A DNA stretch of 43,932 nt from Halobacterium sp. KA-4 (GCF_021028995.1 NZ_JAJJZG010000022.1:1-43932), one strand, 5' to 3'; numbered from the stretch's first letter, positions 16,914-25,141 are shown. A program made the numbers and translations. Notes: generated by a model not told the origin, from the sequence alone.

Positions 16914-17777
16914 CTACAGGTCCCGCCGACAGTATCGACCCACCGCGAGCACGAGGAGCGCAACGGGCCACGCGAACAGCGCGCAAAGCGAAACCCCGTC
17001 GGAGAGGACGAGCCCACCAATTGGAGCCGGCGGACGGGCAGTTGGAACCACCCGCGGGATGGCGACGAGTTGGGCGTGGGTGCCCGCGACGAGGAGTTGG
17101 TAAGGTTGGATGAGTAGTCCCGTCCGAAGCACCGACGGGACACCCGGGTCAACTCCGAGGAACGCGGATACGAGAAACGGACCCAGCGAGAGTGCGACCG
17201 CCCGTAATCGTGCCATGACCAGCGTCGAGACGGCCACCGTCGTCCCGGTCAACGACAGTGCGAACGCCACCGAGGCGAGGAGAAACAGGCCGTAACCGAC
17301 CAGATCGGCGGTTCCAAACCGGAGCCACGACGTCAGCGCGCCCGCAGTCAGACCGAGTAACACTACGCTCCCCACAACGGCCGACCGGGCGAGGAGCTTC
17401 CCACCGACGACCGCACTACGTGAGACCGGGAACGTCTGGAGCGTCCGGAGCCGCCCCGACTCGGCGTCGCCGGCGAGCGTTCCGGCTGTGAGTACGACAA
17501 CGACAAGCGGGAGCAGAAGTGTCAGTACTCGTCCAAGCGTGAACAGAACGACTGCGGTCGGTGAGAGAGGATCACCGTTGGGGACCAGTACGAGAAGCGT
17601 GAGCGGTTGTTCCCCCGGCCCGGGCGGATCGGCCCGCCGAACGACACTCACAACTGTGAGAACGAACAGGACGGCGACGGTCGGGACCGTCCAGCCACGC
17701 CAGAGCCACAGGAGTTCCTGTCGGGCGACGTGACCCGCCTGTGCCGCCAGCCGACGGACCGACGAACGGTCGGTCAC
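16914..17777 (-). CDS. ABC-2 type exporter permease (distal gene)
   Basis: 287 residues with about six membrane helices (for example VPTVAVLFVLTVVSVV, FTLGRVLTLLLPLVVVVLTA, SAVVGSVVLLGLTAGAL, LVGYGLFLLASVAFALSL) and the ABC-2 signature region AGTLAGDAESGRLRTLQTFP ahead of VSRSAVVGGKL. Third gene of a tight operon: its ATG overlaps the stop of the ATPase by 4 nt. It should form the membrane pore with the other permease (18703-19566), driven by the shared ATPase. The substrate cannot be told; family members export peptides, copper-related cargo or drugs. GC is clearly higher than in the IS-rich neighbourhood. Confidence 0.85.
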   Translation of the reverse strand: MTDRSSVRRLAAQAGHVARQELLWLWRGWTVPTVAVLFVLTVVSVVRRADPPGPGEQPLTLLVLVPNGDPLSPTAVVLFTLGRVLTLLLPLVVVVLTAGTLAGDAESGRLRTLQTFPVSRSAVVGGKLLARSAVVGSVVLLGLTAGALTSWLRFGTADLVGYGLFLLASVAFALSLTGTTVAVSTLVMARLRAVALSLGPFLVSAFLGVDPGVPSVLRTGLLIQPYQLLVAGTHAQLVAIPRVVPTARPPAPIGGLVLSDGVSLCALFAWPVALLVLAVGRYCRRDL

Positions 17778-18721
17778 TGCTCGTCGGTGTAGGCCTCAAA
17801 CACCTGTTCGAGACCGGGGAGGGATTTCTCGTATGATTCGAGTGCCACGTCCGAGCGTTCGAGTGCGGCGATGACACTGGCGGTCTCCTGTTCGGCATCA
17901 CACTGCACGATAAGTACGCCGTCGTCGGCAGTCACTCCAGTCACGCTGTTGAGGTCTCGAAGGAGCTCGCGGGCCCGGTCGATCGATCCAGTCGGCCTGA
18001 CGCGGAGCGTCGCCTCGGTCTCGACGGTGCGCCGGAGGGTCTCCGCAGAGTCCTCCGCGACAAGCCGGCCATCGTCGATGATGCCGACCGTGTCACAGAC
18101 TGCTTCAACCTGCGCGAGTTGGTGGGTCGAAAGCATGACGGTCGCGCCGCGAGCGTGTTCCTCACGGACGATGCGTCGTAACAGCTCGATTCCGTGGGGG
18201 TCGAGTCCGGCCGCCGGTTCGTCGAGCACGAGTAGATCGGGTGCGCCGACGAGTGCCATCGCCAGCCCCAGCCGCTGGGTCATTCCGTGCGAGTACCCGC
18301 CTGCGGTGCGGTCGGCGGCGTCGGCGAGTCCGACCCGCGCCAACGCCTCGTCCGTATCGATCGTCACGCGGTTCGCGCGGGCGGCGGCGTTGAGATGCTC
18401 CCGGCCGGTCAGGCGCTCGTACGGCGTGAACCCGTCTGGCAAGATACCGGTTCGTCGGCGGATCTTGACCGGTGAGGTACGGACGTCCATTCCGAGGACA
18501 CGGACCGTCCCCTCGGTAGCGTGGACGAGCCCGACCAGCGCGTCGATGGTGGTCGATTTCCCCGCACCGTTCGGGCCAAGCAGGCCGTACACCGATCCGG
18601 CCGGCACCGTCAGCTCAAGCCCATCAACGGCCGTGACAGAGCCGAATCTCTTGGTGAAACCGTCTGTCACAACCGCAGGTGTGCTGTCGTCGGATGCGTC
18701 CGTCATCGGTTGAGATCCCAC
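17774..18721 (-). CDS. ABC exporter ATPase
   Basis: 315 residues, ABC-2 subfamily. Visible motifs: Walker A GLLGPNGAGKSTT, Q-loop region, signature GGYSHGMTQRLGLAMAL, Walker B LLVLDEPAAGLDPHG, and the H-loop STHQLAQ. A C-terminal extension of about 80 residues (DSAETLRRTVETEATLRV and onward) ends in LEQVFEAYTDEQ, as in CcmA/NatA-like exporters. It overlaps both flanking permease genes (19 nt upstream, 4 nt downstream), so translation is likely coupled. ATP hydrolysis would drive export through the two permeases at the cytoplasmic membrane. The gene's antisense strand has a long empty frame that should be ignored. Confidence 0.92.
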   Translation of the reverse strand: MGSQPMTDASDDSTPAVVTDGFTKRFGSVTAVDGLELTVPAGSVYGLLGPNGAGKSTTIDALVGLVHATEGTVRVLGMDVRTSPVKIRRRTGILPDGFTPYERLTGREHLNAAARANRVTIDTDEALARVGLADAADRTAGGYSHGMTQRLGLAMALVGAPDLLVLDEPAAGLDPHGIELLRRIVREEHARGATVMLSTHQLAQVEAVCDTVGIIDDGRLVAEDSAETLRRTVETEATLRVRPTGSIDRARELLRDLNSVTGVTADDGVLIVQCDAEQETASVIAALERSDVALESYEKSLPGLEQVFEAYTDEQ

Positions 18722-19566
18722 CGTTCATAGCCGACCGCGCCGAGCAGTGTTGGCACCACCACCCACGCACACAATACGAGGACTCCAGCCGCCATAGAGC
18801 CGAACAGCGGTCGAAAATCGCCGGTCGCGTCCGCCAGGGCCTGCTGGAAGAGCGTCGTCCAGTTCTCGTGCAGGCCGGCCAGCGCGACGTGGAAGGCGGT
18901 TTGCGGTGCGAACAAGCCGGCTTGCATGAACTGCGAGGAGAGGAGACCGCCCATGACTAGCAGGCCGACGGCGGCGACGACACCGAGCAGATACACCGCG
19001 ATGGGCTCGCTCCGGAGCGTCGAAACCATCGCGCCGACGGCGACGCCGCCAGCGGCGTGGAGCGTCAGGAGAACGGCGAAGCCGAACACCATTGCCCGAG
19101 AAAGTTGAACCCCAGCGAGGGACGCAGCGACGACGGTACAGATCGTGAGGACGGCGACGACAACTGCGATAACCACGAGCCGGGAGAGGACCAGACCGAC
19201 GAACACACTCCGCCGGCTGTACGGGAACGTCTGAATTGTCCGGAGCGTCCCCTCGGTACGGGGCGTCGTGACGGTGCCCACGCCGAGGAGAACGCCGGCA
19301 CAGAGCAATAGCGGGCCGACGAAGACTGAGGTGGCAGCGTCGAGGATCAGGAGGTTCTGGCCAGGGTCGATTACGGAGAATACGCCGTCGTTTCGCAGCG
19401 ACGCGTTCGGGGGATACGTAGAGATGGAGAGGTTGTGGACGCTCCAGAACGTACAGAACAGTGTGAGACCAGCGAGCGTTCCGACCGTGCCGCGCGAGCG
19501 ACGGTGTCGGCGGAGTTCGAGTCGGACGATGTTCAGGAGGGCAGTAACGGTGTGCCGACCGTTCAT
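18703..19566 (-). CDS. ABC-2 type exporter permease (first gene)
   Basis: 287 residues, about six helices. N-terminal VRLELRRHRRSRGTVGTLAG, then an extracellular part, then GVGTVTTPRTEGTLRTIQTF, the same signature as in the distal permease, and RRSVFVGLVLSRLVVIAVVV. The C-terminus is CAWVVVPTLLGAVGYERWDL. The two permeases are paralogues of equal length (287 each) with weak overall identity, so the transporter is probably a heterodimer. First gene of the operon; a plausible AT-rich promoter (TATTTGAATAAGATAG on the plus strand at about 19565-19580) lies immediately upstream. Confidence 0.85.
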   Translation of the reverse strand: MNGRHTVTALLNIVRLELRRHRRSRGTVGTLAGLTLFCTFWSVHNLSISTYPPNASLRNDGVFSVIDPGQNLLILDAATSVFVGPLLLCAGVLLGVGTVTTPRTEGTLRTIQTFPYSRRSVFVGLVLSRLVVIAVVVAVLTICTVVAASLAGVQLSRAMVFGFAVLLTLHAAGGVAVGAMVSTLRSEPIAVYLLGVVAAVGLLVMGGLLSSQFMQAGLFAPQTAFHVALAGLHENWTTLFQQALADATGDFRPLFGSMAAGVLVLCAWVVVPTLLGAVGYERWDLNR

Positions 19567-19636
19567 ATTTGAATAAGATAGCCAACCGATAAATCAGTTA
19601 CTGCTCAGTCGGTGGGCGTATTAAGCGATTTGGCGT

Positions 19637-19984
19637 CTACTGCAGTTCTGTTGCCGTCCAGTTCCAAACTCGGGTTCCAGCGAGATACAATCCCACAAGT
19701 AGTACGCAAATCGTGACGCCGACCGTCAGTGCTACTGCCATCCACTCCCGCGGGTGGACTGTAATCGGCCGGGGTTTCAGCACCTGAAAGTACAGGTATG
19801 ACAGGTCTTGGTAAAATACGTGTGGGAGAAGAAACCCAGCGAAACTCCCACCGCCGCAGGCGAGTGCCCAGACGAGGCGACTTGATGTGGACAGCCCTCG
19901 CCGCGTACAGTCCAGGTATACGAGACCGGTGACAACCATCCCGGCAGCAAGTCCGGTCCCAAGCAGGATTTCGAAGAGGGTCAT
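19637..19984 (-). CDS. Four-helix membrane protein of unknown function
   Basis: 115 residues: helix 1 LLGTGLAAGMVVTGLVYL, then a basic loop (DCTRRGLSTSSR), helix 2 LVWALACGGGSFAGFLLP, an aromatic extracellular loop (HVFYQDLSYLYFQVL), helix 3/4 WMAVALTVGVTICVLLVGLYLAG and an aromatic tail. No family recognised. It reads in the same direction as the exporter operon, ending about 70 nt before it, but a separate promoter is likely. Function unknown. Confidence 0.7.
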   Translation of the reverse strand: MTLFEILLGTGLAAGMVVTGLVYLDCTRRGLSTSSRLVWALACGGGSFAGFLLPHVFYQDLSYLYFQVLKPRPITVHPREWMAVALTVGVTICVLLVGLYLAGTRVWNWTATELQ

Positions 19985-20303
19985 AACGTCAGCGTATGCG
20001 GATAGAAACTCTCAGGGGTATAAGAGTGCGTTCTACTCGAACGGTTCGTAGTTCATCTGTACTTCGTAACAAGTCATAACCAGATTTGAAGTTTCCACGG
20101 ATAGGAAGAGTGAATCCACGGCCACCACACCGGGATTCACCCGCTTGGGACTCTCCCAACACTGGCTGATCGCCATCGTGACGGAGACCGGCAGTTTGTC
20201 GACGTGCCCTCCTCCACTTGAACGTCAGCATTCTCAGCCGTCCGGTGGGTCAATAGAACGCACGTGATTGATCGGCGTTGTGGCGTGCCAAATCCGATCC
20301 GGA
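19985..20303. other. Intergenic stretch with hairpins
   Basis: No convincing gene. It holds GTGAATCC (20110-20117) pairing with GGATTCAC (20133-20140) and TTGGGA-CTC-TCCCAA (20145-20159). An 80-codon minus-strand frame across it lacks any recognisable character. Such stems next to an otherwise empty stretch resemble the right ends of IS200/IS605 elements, so a decayed element is possible. Confidence 0.35.
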
Positions 20304-20585
20304 TTAGGTGTCGACGTCGATATATTCAGATTCCCAGCTGCGACGTGCCGCAATTTCTCGACGTCCACGGCGAGTAAGGGTGTAGGAATTCGTTCGCTGG
20401 TCTACTTCTCCTTTCTCTACAAGTCCCTTATCAACGAGTGTATCTAGGTTTGGGTAGAGTCGGCCATGATGAATCTCGGATTCGTAGTACTCCTCTAGCT
20501 CGTCTTTGATCGCCAATCCGTGCGGCTCATCAAGTCCTGCAATCACATACAACAAATCGCGTTGAAACCCCGTCAAATCGTACAT
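20304..20585 (-). CDS. PadR-family transcriptional regulator
   Basis: 93 residues from the ATG at 20585 (MYDLTGFQRDLLYVIAGL). It is a classical PadR winged helix: DEPHGLAIKDELEEYY, the recognition region IHHGRLYPNLDTLVDKGLV, and the wing VDQRTNSYTLTRRGRREI. The open frame continues upstream for 64 codons, but that part has no PadR character. CTTTTACC about 27 nt upstream is a TATA-like box, supporting the short start. A paralogue, about 70% identical by eye but frameshifted, lies at 37609-37889. Haloarchaeal PadR proteins are usually small repressors that may control themselves or a neighbour; the target is not evident. The sequence GTACATACATAT at the start could be an operator. Confidence 0.85.
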   Translation of the reverse strand: MYDLTGFQRDLLYVIAGLDEPHGLAIKDELEEYYESEIHHGRLYPNLDTLVDKGLVEKGEVDQRTNSYTLTRRGRREIAARRSWESEYIDVDT

Positions 20586-20800
20586 ACATATATCATCCGC
20601 CGACTTTGGTAAAAGAGTTCGCACAATCTGCTGGCTATTAGAATCCAAGAGATGCACAGTCTCACTGTGCGCCTGAGTCGTTGCATCAGCACGAATCAGG
20701 CGGGCTGGGACTCTGCGCCAAAACAAGGCCACATGTACGTGGGTAAGATCTCGGTAGATCGCCACTGTCATTACCAAGTGCTATCTTCTACAAGGAGAGA

Positions 20801-21265
20801 ATCCCGTCGTTTACGGCGTTGACGAGACGCGTTGAGTCTCGTTCGCACACCAGAACGCTCCGCGTTCTGGGGACGGGCGTGAATCCACCAACGCCGACAC
20901 AAACCTCGTTCAGCAGCAATACGGATATTTAAGTGGAATCGTATCATAGAGTGACAGACACCGAGGCGGTCACACCGCCCACTCAAATGCACAATATCGG
21001 GACTCCGAGGCCCAAAACGTTTGAGACACCCTCTCGAAGGGCTGTGGTGTCTCGGTCAGAAGATAACTCCGAGTCCCCTGCTAGGATAGGAGTAACGGCG
21101 GTGTGGCCCCGTCCTCAGAACGCATAGCGTTCTGATGGGCTGCGCAAGAGCCCTGCTCTTGCGAACGCCATCGGCCTGTCTTGTCGATAGGTCGCAAACC
21201 AGCAAATATCCCAACTCAGCGGTGTGGTACCGCGGGAAGCCTCGCCGTTTACCGCGAGGAGGAGG
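20801..21265. repeat. Hairpin-rich noncoding tract
   Basis: Three perfect 9-bp stems with 3-nt loops: CCAGAACGC/GCGTTCTGG (20850-20870), TCAGAACGC/GCGTTCTGA (21115-21135) and CGCAAGAGC/GCTCTTGCG (21143-21163); also ACGAGAC/GTCTCGT (20822-20842) and CCTCGC/GCGAGG (21240-21259). The first two stems share the AGAACGC arm. The tract separates the PadR gene from the BNR-protein gene and has no credible ORF. The last hairpin and the stretch at 20801-20823 (CGTTTACGGCG) look like right ends of IS200/IS605 elements. Either two decayed elements or a structured RNA would explain it. Confidence 0.5.
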
Positions 21266-21305
21266 TCACGTTTCGTCTCAAGTCTTCTCCAAAAATTCAG
21301 TTTGG

Positions 21306-21316
21306 CAAATAATTAT
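21306..21316 (+). promoter_or_regulatory. TATA-like box for the BNR-protein gene
   Basis: CAAATAATTAT lies 26-36 nt before the ATG at 21342, the spacing expected for a leaderless haloarchaeal transcript. It overlaps the other possible ATG (21315), which argues for the later start. Confidence 0.5.
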
Positions 21317-21341
21317 GCTGTCGACTACGCGATTGCGTTGT

Positions 21342-22325
21342 ATGCTGTGGGCAGGAACTGGTGATGGCGTGTACCGAGTTACCGGTATCACCCAGACAGC
21401 AGAAGCAACCGTCGAAAAAGTACTCAATGTGCCGCGTGTCGAACGTGTCCGGCAATTCGACGCGATTGACGGTCTATTCGCAGCCTCGGACACTGGCCTC
21501 TACTATTCTCAAGACGGCGAGGACTGGACGGACCTCGGTGTCCCAGAAGAAACGGTTTGGGCCGTCACGTACGAACCAACAACCAAGCGACTGTACGCCG
21601 GCACCGCACCAGCACACGTCTACCGTTCCAACCCCCTCCCCAACCACCAACCCACCGCAGCGGACCTCTCGTGGGAGGATCTCTCCGGGTTCCAAGAATT
21701 GCCGTCGCAGGATGCCTGGGGCGTCGAACGCCACGATTACATCGCTCGTGTCCGCAGTCTCTGCAGCAACCCGAATGCGCCTGGTCAGGTGTTTGCCGGT
21801 GTCGAACCCGGCGGCGTTCACGTCACCGACGACAACGGACAGACCTGGGAAGAACGCCGGGACGGCGTCCATGACGACATCCATAACCTCCGCTGCAGTG
21901 CCCAAGACGAGGTCGTCGCGGCAACCGGTGTGGGGCTCTACCGCTCTCACGATGCGGGTCACACCTGGACACGACTCGATGAGGGGCTTGATCAACAATA
22001 CTTTCGGGCCGCATTCGTCCACGACGACACCCTGTACACGTCCGCGGCCTGTGTTCCCCCAACCCGTTGGGACAGCGACGACGCCGAACCTGTGCTCCTC
22101 ACAGCCAGTGCCGGCGAGTCACTCACGCCAGTTGAATCGCCGCACCCCGACGAAGTCGTCGTCGGGTGGACGACTATCGATGGTGACCCTGTCGGAGCAA
22201 CCCACCGCGGTACCATCCTCCGTAAGGCCGGTGACACATGGACGAGGGTCGGAACGATTCCCACACCAGACTCTCTCCACGGCAAATACATCAACCTCGC
22301 TTGGTTCGATCCGGTGGACGCCTAA
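21342..22325 (+). CDS. BNR/Asp-box repeat beta-propeller protein
   Basis: 327 residues from ATG 21342 (MLWAGTGDGVYRV); an ATG at 21315 would add nine. It has the repeating pattern of sialidase-like/VPS10-type propellers: Asp-box motifs SQDGEDWTDLG, TDDNGQTWEERRDG and SHDAGHTWTRLDEG, each with the S/T-x-D-x-G-x-T/D-W core, and blades beginning LFAASDTGLYYS, VFAGVEPGGVHV, VVAATGVGLYRS. No signal peptide or lipobox is seen with this start, so it should be cytoplasmic. Propellers of this kind bind ligands or proteins; haloarchaeal members have no assigned role. It stands alone between a hairpin tract and a tnpB remnant. Confidence 0.75.
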   Translation: MLWAGTGDGVYRVTGITQTAEATVEKVLNVPRVERVRQFDAIDGLFAASDTGLYYSQDGEDWTDLGVPEETVWAVTYEPTTKRLYAGTAPAHVYRSNPLPNHQPTAADLSWEDLSGFQELPSQDAWGVERHDYIARVRSLCSNPNAPGQVFAGVEPGGVHVTDDNGQTWEERRDGVHDDIHNLRCSAQDEVVAATGVGLYRSHDAGHTWTRLDEGLDQQYFRAAFVHDDTLYTSAACVPPTRWDSDDAEPVLLTASAGESLTPVESPHPDEVVVGWTTIDGDPVGATHRGTILRKAGDTWTRVGTIPTPDSLHGKYINLAWFDPVDA

Positions 22326-22438
22326 CGTCCCAATTCTCCGCCGGACAAGGTTCACCGCTTTGTATTCCGAGCGATGAGGTCGTTGTCGGCTCGATCCTCA
22401 GTTGTCATCCAGCGATGCACGGACCGTGTTACACACGT

Positions 22439-22640
22439 GGCGTGGAGACAGCGAACCCAATCTGGGTACGTAGACACTCCTGCCCCTCGTGTGGATTCGA
22501 GGCGGACAGGGACGCGAAGCGGCTTTGCTGAGTCAGGGCTAGGATGGTCCGAATCGACGCCTGTGAAGCCTGCGCACCCTGTGGACACCACTCAGGTGTC
22601 TGCAAAGCACGTCGTTGAACCAGGAAGCCTCGGGGCTTGA
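22439..22640 (+). pseudogene. tnpB C-terminal remnant (IS200/IS605 family)
   Basis: The translation GVETANPIWVRRHSCPSCGF then EADRDAK matches the C-terminal zinc-finger and RuvC end of the intact tnpB at 29977-31242. The frame then changes: SGLGWSESTPV, DTTQVSAKHVVEPGSLGA in another frame matches that protein's tail, with NAAMNILQR missing. So a deletion/frameshift lies at about 22520. The stop is followed by GCCTCGGGGCTTGACCCGAGGC, a right-end hairpin at 22627-22648. Everything upstream of the zinc finger is gone. It lies 36 nt before the exporter permease gene. Confidence 0.8.
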
Positions 22641-22648
22641 CCCGAGGC
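22627..22648 (+). repeat. IS200/IS605 right-end hairpin of the tnpB remnant
   Basis: GCCTCGGG and CCCGAGGC form a perfect 8-bp stem around a short loop, overlapping the end of the remnant tnpB frame. In this family the right-end hairpin also shapes the guide RNA (omega RNA). It may now act as a terminator ahead of the exporter gene. Confidence 0.55.
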
Positions 22649-22683
22649 TTTTCAGAAGAGCGGTCTGATATCCGGATACGATC

Positions 22684-24321
22684 GTGATGGCTCGCTCTTG
22701 GCTCCGGCATGCTCTTCTAATCGCGCGCATCGAGCGCACGCGGAGCCAACGCCAACCCGGCCATTCGTCCACTTGGCAGACACTCCGCGTGATCGCCCTT
22801 GTCGTGTTCTCTATTGGAGGTGGCATCGGCGCATACGGGGTTGGCCAATTAGTTGCTCGTGGCCGCCTTACACTGCCGGTTAGCGCTATCCAGGCCACCG
22901 TCGTCGCGGGATTTCTCACGTTTCTCTGGATGGCAATACAGCGGACATCAAGGGTGAACGAGCAGCTCAATACGGATCACCTGTTGACGACGGTCAGGGC
23001 GTCTGAAGCCGCGCTTGGCCTAGTGTTCACCGTGTATCGTCGAGTCGCGGTTCCAGTGTTCCTTCCAGCTCTCGGCGTTGCTGTCGGGCTTGCACTTGGC
23101 ACGCAAACGCCGGTCATAGCTCTCACTACTGGTGTCGCAGTCGTTGGAATCGTTACGCTCGCCGCCCTCCTCGGTATTGTTCTCCGCCTCGGTGCGAAAC
23201 TCGCCACCAGTCAGTCACCCCGCCTCCGCCGATACAAGAATTACACCTACGTCCTTGCGTTCATACTCGCGTTCTTCATCTGGATCACCATATTTCAAGG
23301 CCCAGTCTCGAACCAGGCGACGATTGAATGGCTTCGAGTGGTCCCGCTCGCGTGGTTCGTTGATCTCGCTTTCCTCGGGCTCACAGACGTTCCGGCCAGC
23401 CAAGCCCGCGGCCTCGGCGTGCTCGGCGCGACTGTCGTTGGACTCCCTATCTTGATGATGGCAACTATTTCGCTCGCTGAACGCGTTTGGACTGCTGACC
23501 GGGTCGGCGAATCAGAAATTCACCGTTCGCGGTCCCTGGTTGGTGCCGGACTTGCTGAGCGAATGTTCGCTGGGTGGGTATCGCGGCCGGTGTTGACCGT
23601 CGCACGGAAGCGCTGGCTGCAAGAACGCCGCGTTCCGATTGGATTGCTTTTCCAGGGGTATGTGCTCATGCTGACCCCGCTCGTGTTTCTCCCGATTTTC
23701 GCCGCTGGTGAGGTGCCGGGTGTCTCACTCGTCTCGCTCGCATTTCTATCCGCGATCGGGACGGCACTTGCCTTTGGGGCGGAACTGCTTGGAGCCGAAT
23801 ACTCGTCGTTACCGATGACGCTCACTTCGGTGTCAGGGCGTCACTTCATCAAGGGAACCATGTTTGCCGGCGTCACAATCAGCGGCCCGCTCACGATGCT
23901 GGTGATTCTCCTGCTTGGTCTTGGGAGTCCACTCGGTGGCGTTGAACTGCTAGTGCTGGGCTTGGCAGGTATCTCCCTCATCGCATGTAGCGTGACGGTG
24001 TCAGCACTGCTCGCGTTGGACGTGTCGTACTACGAGTTCCGGCCAGAATCGATTCCGTTCACTGGCATCACAGCGTATATTGAGAGTGGTGGTATTTTCA
24101 AATGGGCGAAGATTTTTGCGGCCGTTGGACTCGTCTGCCTGCCAGCATTCGTGGTCTACGGAGCGGCGTTCGTTGGCGGGCCAGTAGCACCGGCACTCGG
24201 TGCCTCCATGCCAGCCGTTCGAATCGCGGTACTCCTTGTGACGGTGTTCCTCGCTACCATCGTCACGGTCTTGGCGTATCGGCGAGCAGTCACACGGTTC
24301 AACGAGTACACCCTCCCATGA
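22684..24321 (+). CDS. Large exporter permease (ABC-2 related)
   Basis: 545 residues, about 12 hydrophobic helices in two halves separated by a cytoplasmic part around 290-320 (GLAERMFAGWVSRPVLTVARKRWLQERR). Both halves start with a basic helix carrying ALLIARIERTRSQRQ- or VARKRWLQERR-like segments, suggesting an internal duplication of the ABC-2 permease fold. ATG at 22687 (second Met) is an alternative start. No ATP-binding gene is adjacent; the only unpaired ATPase nearby is at 27235-27996, on the same strand 3 kb downstream, and I infer they are partners that have been separated. Substrate unknown. A tnpB remnant lies just upstream. Confidence 0.75.
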   Translation: MMARSWLRHALLIARIERTRSQRQPGHSSTWQTLRVIALVVFSIGGGIGAYGVGQLVARGRLTLPVSAIQATVVAGFLTFLWMAIQRTSRVNEQLNTDHLLTTVRASEAALGLVFTVYRRVAVPVFLPALGVAVGLALGTQTPVIALTTGVAVVGIVTLAALLGIVLRLGAKLATSQSPRLRRYKNYTYVLAFILAFFIWITIFQGPVSNQATIEWLRVVPLAWFVDLAFLGLTDVPASQARGLGVLGATVVGLPILMMATISLAERVWTADRVGESEIHRSRSLVGAGLAERMFAGWVSRPVLTVARKRWLQERRVPIGLLFQGYVLMLTPLVFLPIFAAGEVPGVSLVSLAFLSAIGTALAFGAELLGAEYSSLPMTLTSVSGRHFIKGTMFAGVTISGPLTMLVILLLGLGSPLGGVELLVLGLAGISLIACSVTVSALLALDVSYYEFRPESIPFTGITAYIESGGIFKWAKIFAAVGLVCLPAFVVYGAAFVGGPVAPALGASMPAVRIAVLLVTVFLATIVTVLAYRRAVTRFNEYTLP

Positions 24322-24416
24322 CCGCAGCAGTATCCAACTATGGTGGTATTCTATTGACTGAGGAGGACGGATTCCCCAATTAGTGTATCGCAGATGGTGT
24401 CTGTTTTAAACAAAAT

Positions 24417-24464
24417 CCTTTTTATAAAGGTGTAAAGATTGCTTTACTGTAAAGGAGGCTTTAC
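24417..24464 (+). promoter_or_regulatory. TATA box and double palindromic operator
   Basis: TTTTTATAAAGG (TATA-like, about 24417-24430) is followed by two tandem perfect palindromes, GTAAAGATTGCTTTAC (24432-24447) and GTAAAGGAGGCTTTAC (24449-24464), one base apart, a 17-bp period. The 6-bp arms are identical while the 4-nt spacers differ, as expected for a helix-turn-helix operator rather than a recent duplication. Position directly downstream of the TATA box suggests repression, most simply by the XRE protein encoded two genes on (24894-25106). Confidence 0.7.
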
Positions 24465-24486
24465 GGAAAGCGAGGTTGACACGACC

Positions 24487-24891
24487 ATGTCAGAACTCAC
24501 ACCCACCGGCATACAATCCCGGCCACCACAGACGTACAAACGACTGATGACATCCTGCTTCGTGTTCGCAGGAATCGCGCTCGGTGTCGGAACCGCCCTC
24601 GAATTCCCACTCGTCGCCGTCGGCCTCTACATCCTCGGAATGGCCGGCGGAATGGTCATCCCGTACATCACGGACTACACCATGTTCGACGAGCGAGACA
24701 CCACAATCCACCAGCGTGCGAGTGGCACCACCCTCGCACTGTTCGGGTGGCTCTCCACTCTCGTATTCCCGTCGCTAGTCGCGTTATCGACAACCCCACA
24801 CTTCGAATGGGGGCCCGCAACGACCACCCTCAGTATCACCACCGCAATCGTTTACCTCACCTATGCGCTTCTCCTCGGCTACTACCGATAA
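24487..24891 (+). CDS. DUF2178 family membrane protein
   Basis: 134 residues from ATG 24487 (an earlier in-frame ATG at 24439 lies inside the operator). Four helices: about SCFVFAGIALGVGTALEF, VGLYILGMAGGMVIPYI, TTLALFGWLSTLVFPSLVAL, ITTAIVYLTYALLLGYY. A cytoplasmic loop between helices 2 and 3 carries TMFDERDTTIHQRASGTTL, the DER...R-A-S pattern I associate with DUF2178. Members are found next to small XRE regulators, as here (2-nt gap), and the pair is an established conserved arrangement of unknown function, possibly a membrane-linked regulator. Controlled by the double palindrome upstream, by inference. Confidence 0.8.
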   Translation: MSELTPTGIQSRPPQTYKRLMTSCFVFAGIALGVGTALEFPLVAVGLYILGMAGGMVIPYITDYTMFDERDTTIHQRASGTTLALFGWLSTLVFPSLVALSTTPHFEWGPATTTLSITTAIVYLTYALLLGYYR

Positions 24892-24893
24892 CG

Positions 24894-25106
24894 ATGCACT
24901 CTAGAATCCGCGAGGAACGGCAAGCACGTGACGAGAGTCAAGCCGACCTTGCGGACGCAGTCGGCGTCTCTCGGCAGACTATCAACGCGATCGAACGCAA
25001 CCGGTATGATCCCTCACTGGAACTCGCGTTCAAACTCGCAGATCATTTCGATTGTGCGATTGAGGACCTATTCAACCCCGAGACTGAGGGTGCCAATGCG
25101 CCCTGA
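24894..25106 (+). CDS. XRE-family helix-turn-helix regulator
   Basis: 70 residues. The whole protein is one HTH_3 domain: RIREERQARDESQADLADAV, GVSRQTINAIERNRYDPSLE, LAFKLADHFDCAIEDLFNPE, the YozG/Cro pattern typical for partners of DUF2178 proteins. It starts 2 nt after the stop of the DUF2178 gene, so the two are one operon. It is the obvious candidate to bind the GTAAAG-N4-CTTTAC palindromes in the shared promoter. Confidence 0.9.
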   Translation: MHSRIREERQARDESQADLADAVGVSRQTINAIERNRYDPSLELAFKLADHFDCAIEDLFNPETEGANAP

Positions 25107-25133
25107 GATCCCAGAGCGTAGGTTTGGAGGAGG

Positions 25134-25141
25134 GTATATAC
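25134..25141 (+). promoter_or_regulatory. TATA box for the 30-aa ORF
   Basis: GTATATAC ends 23 nt before the ATG at 25165, the usual spacing for leaderless transcription, and supports that very short ORF as real. Confidence 0.5.

Noticed and set aside
16809-16986. N-terminal extension of the 16522 membrane protein to the ATG at 16986
   Set aside because: The extension is Arg/Ala/Gly-rich and overlaps the exporter permease tail; the GTG at 16809 gives a sensible membrane protein.
17871-18713. 280-codon plus-strand ORF over the exporter ATPase
   Set aside because: Ser/Arg-rich translation without any motif, exactly opposite a gene with all ABC motifs.
20933-21127. 64-codon plus-strand ORF in the hairpin tract
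   Set aside because: Overlaps the hairpins, has no domain-like composition, and lacks a promoter at a sensible distance.
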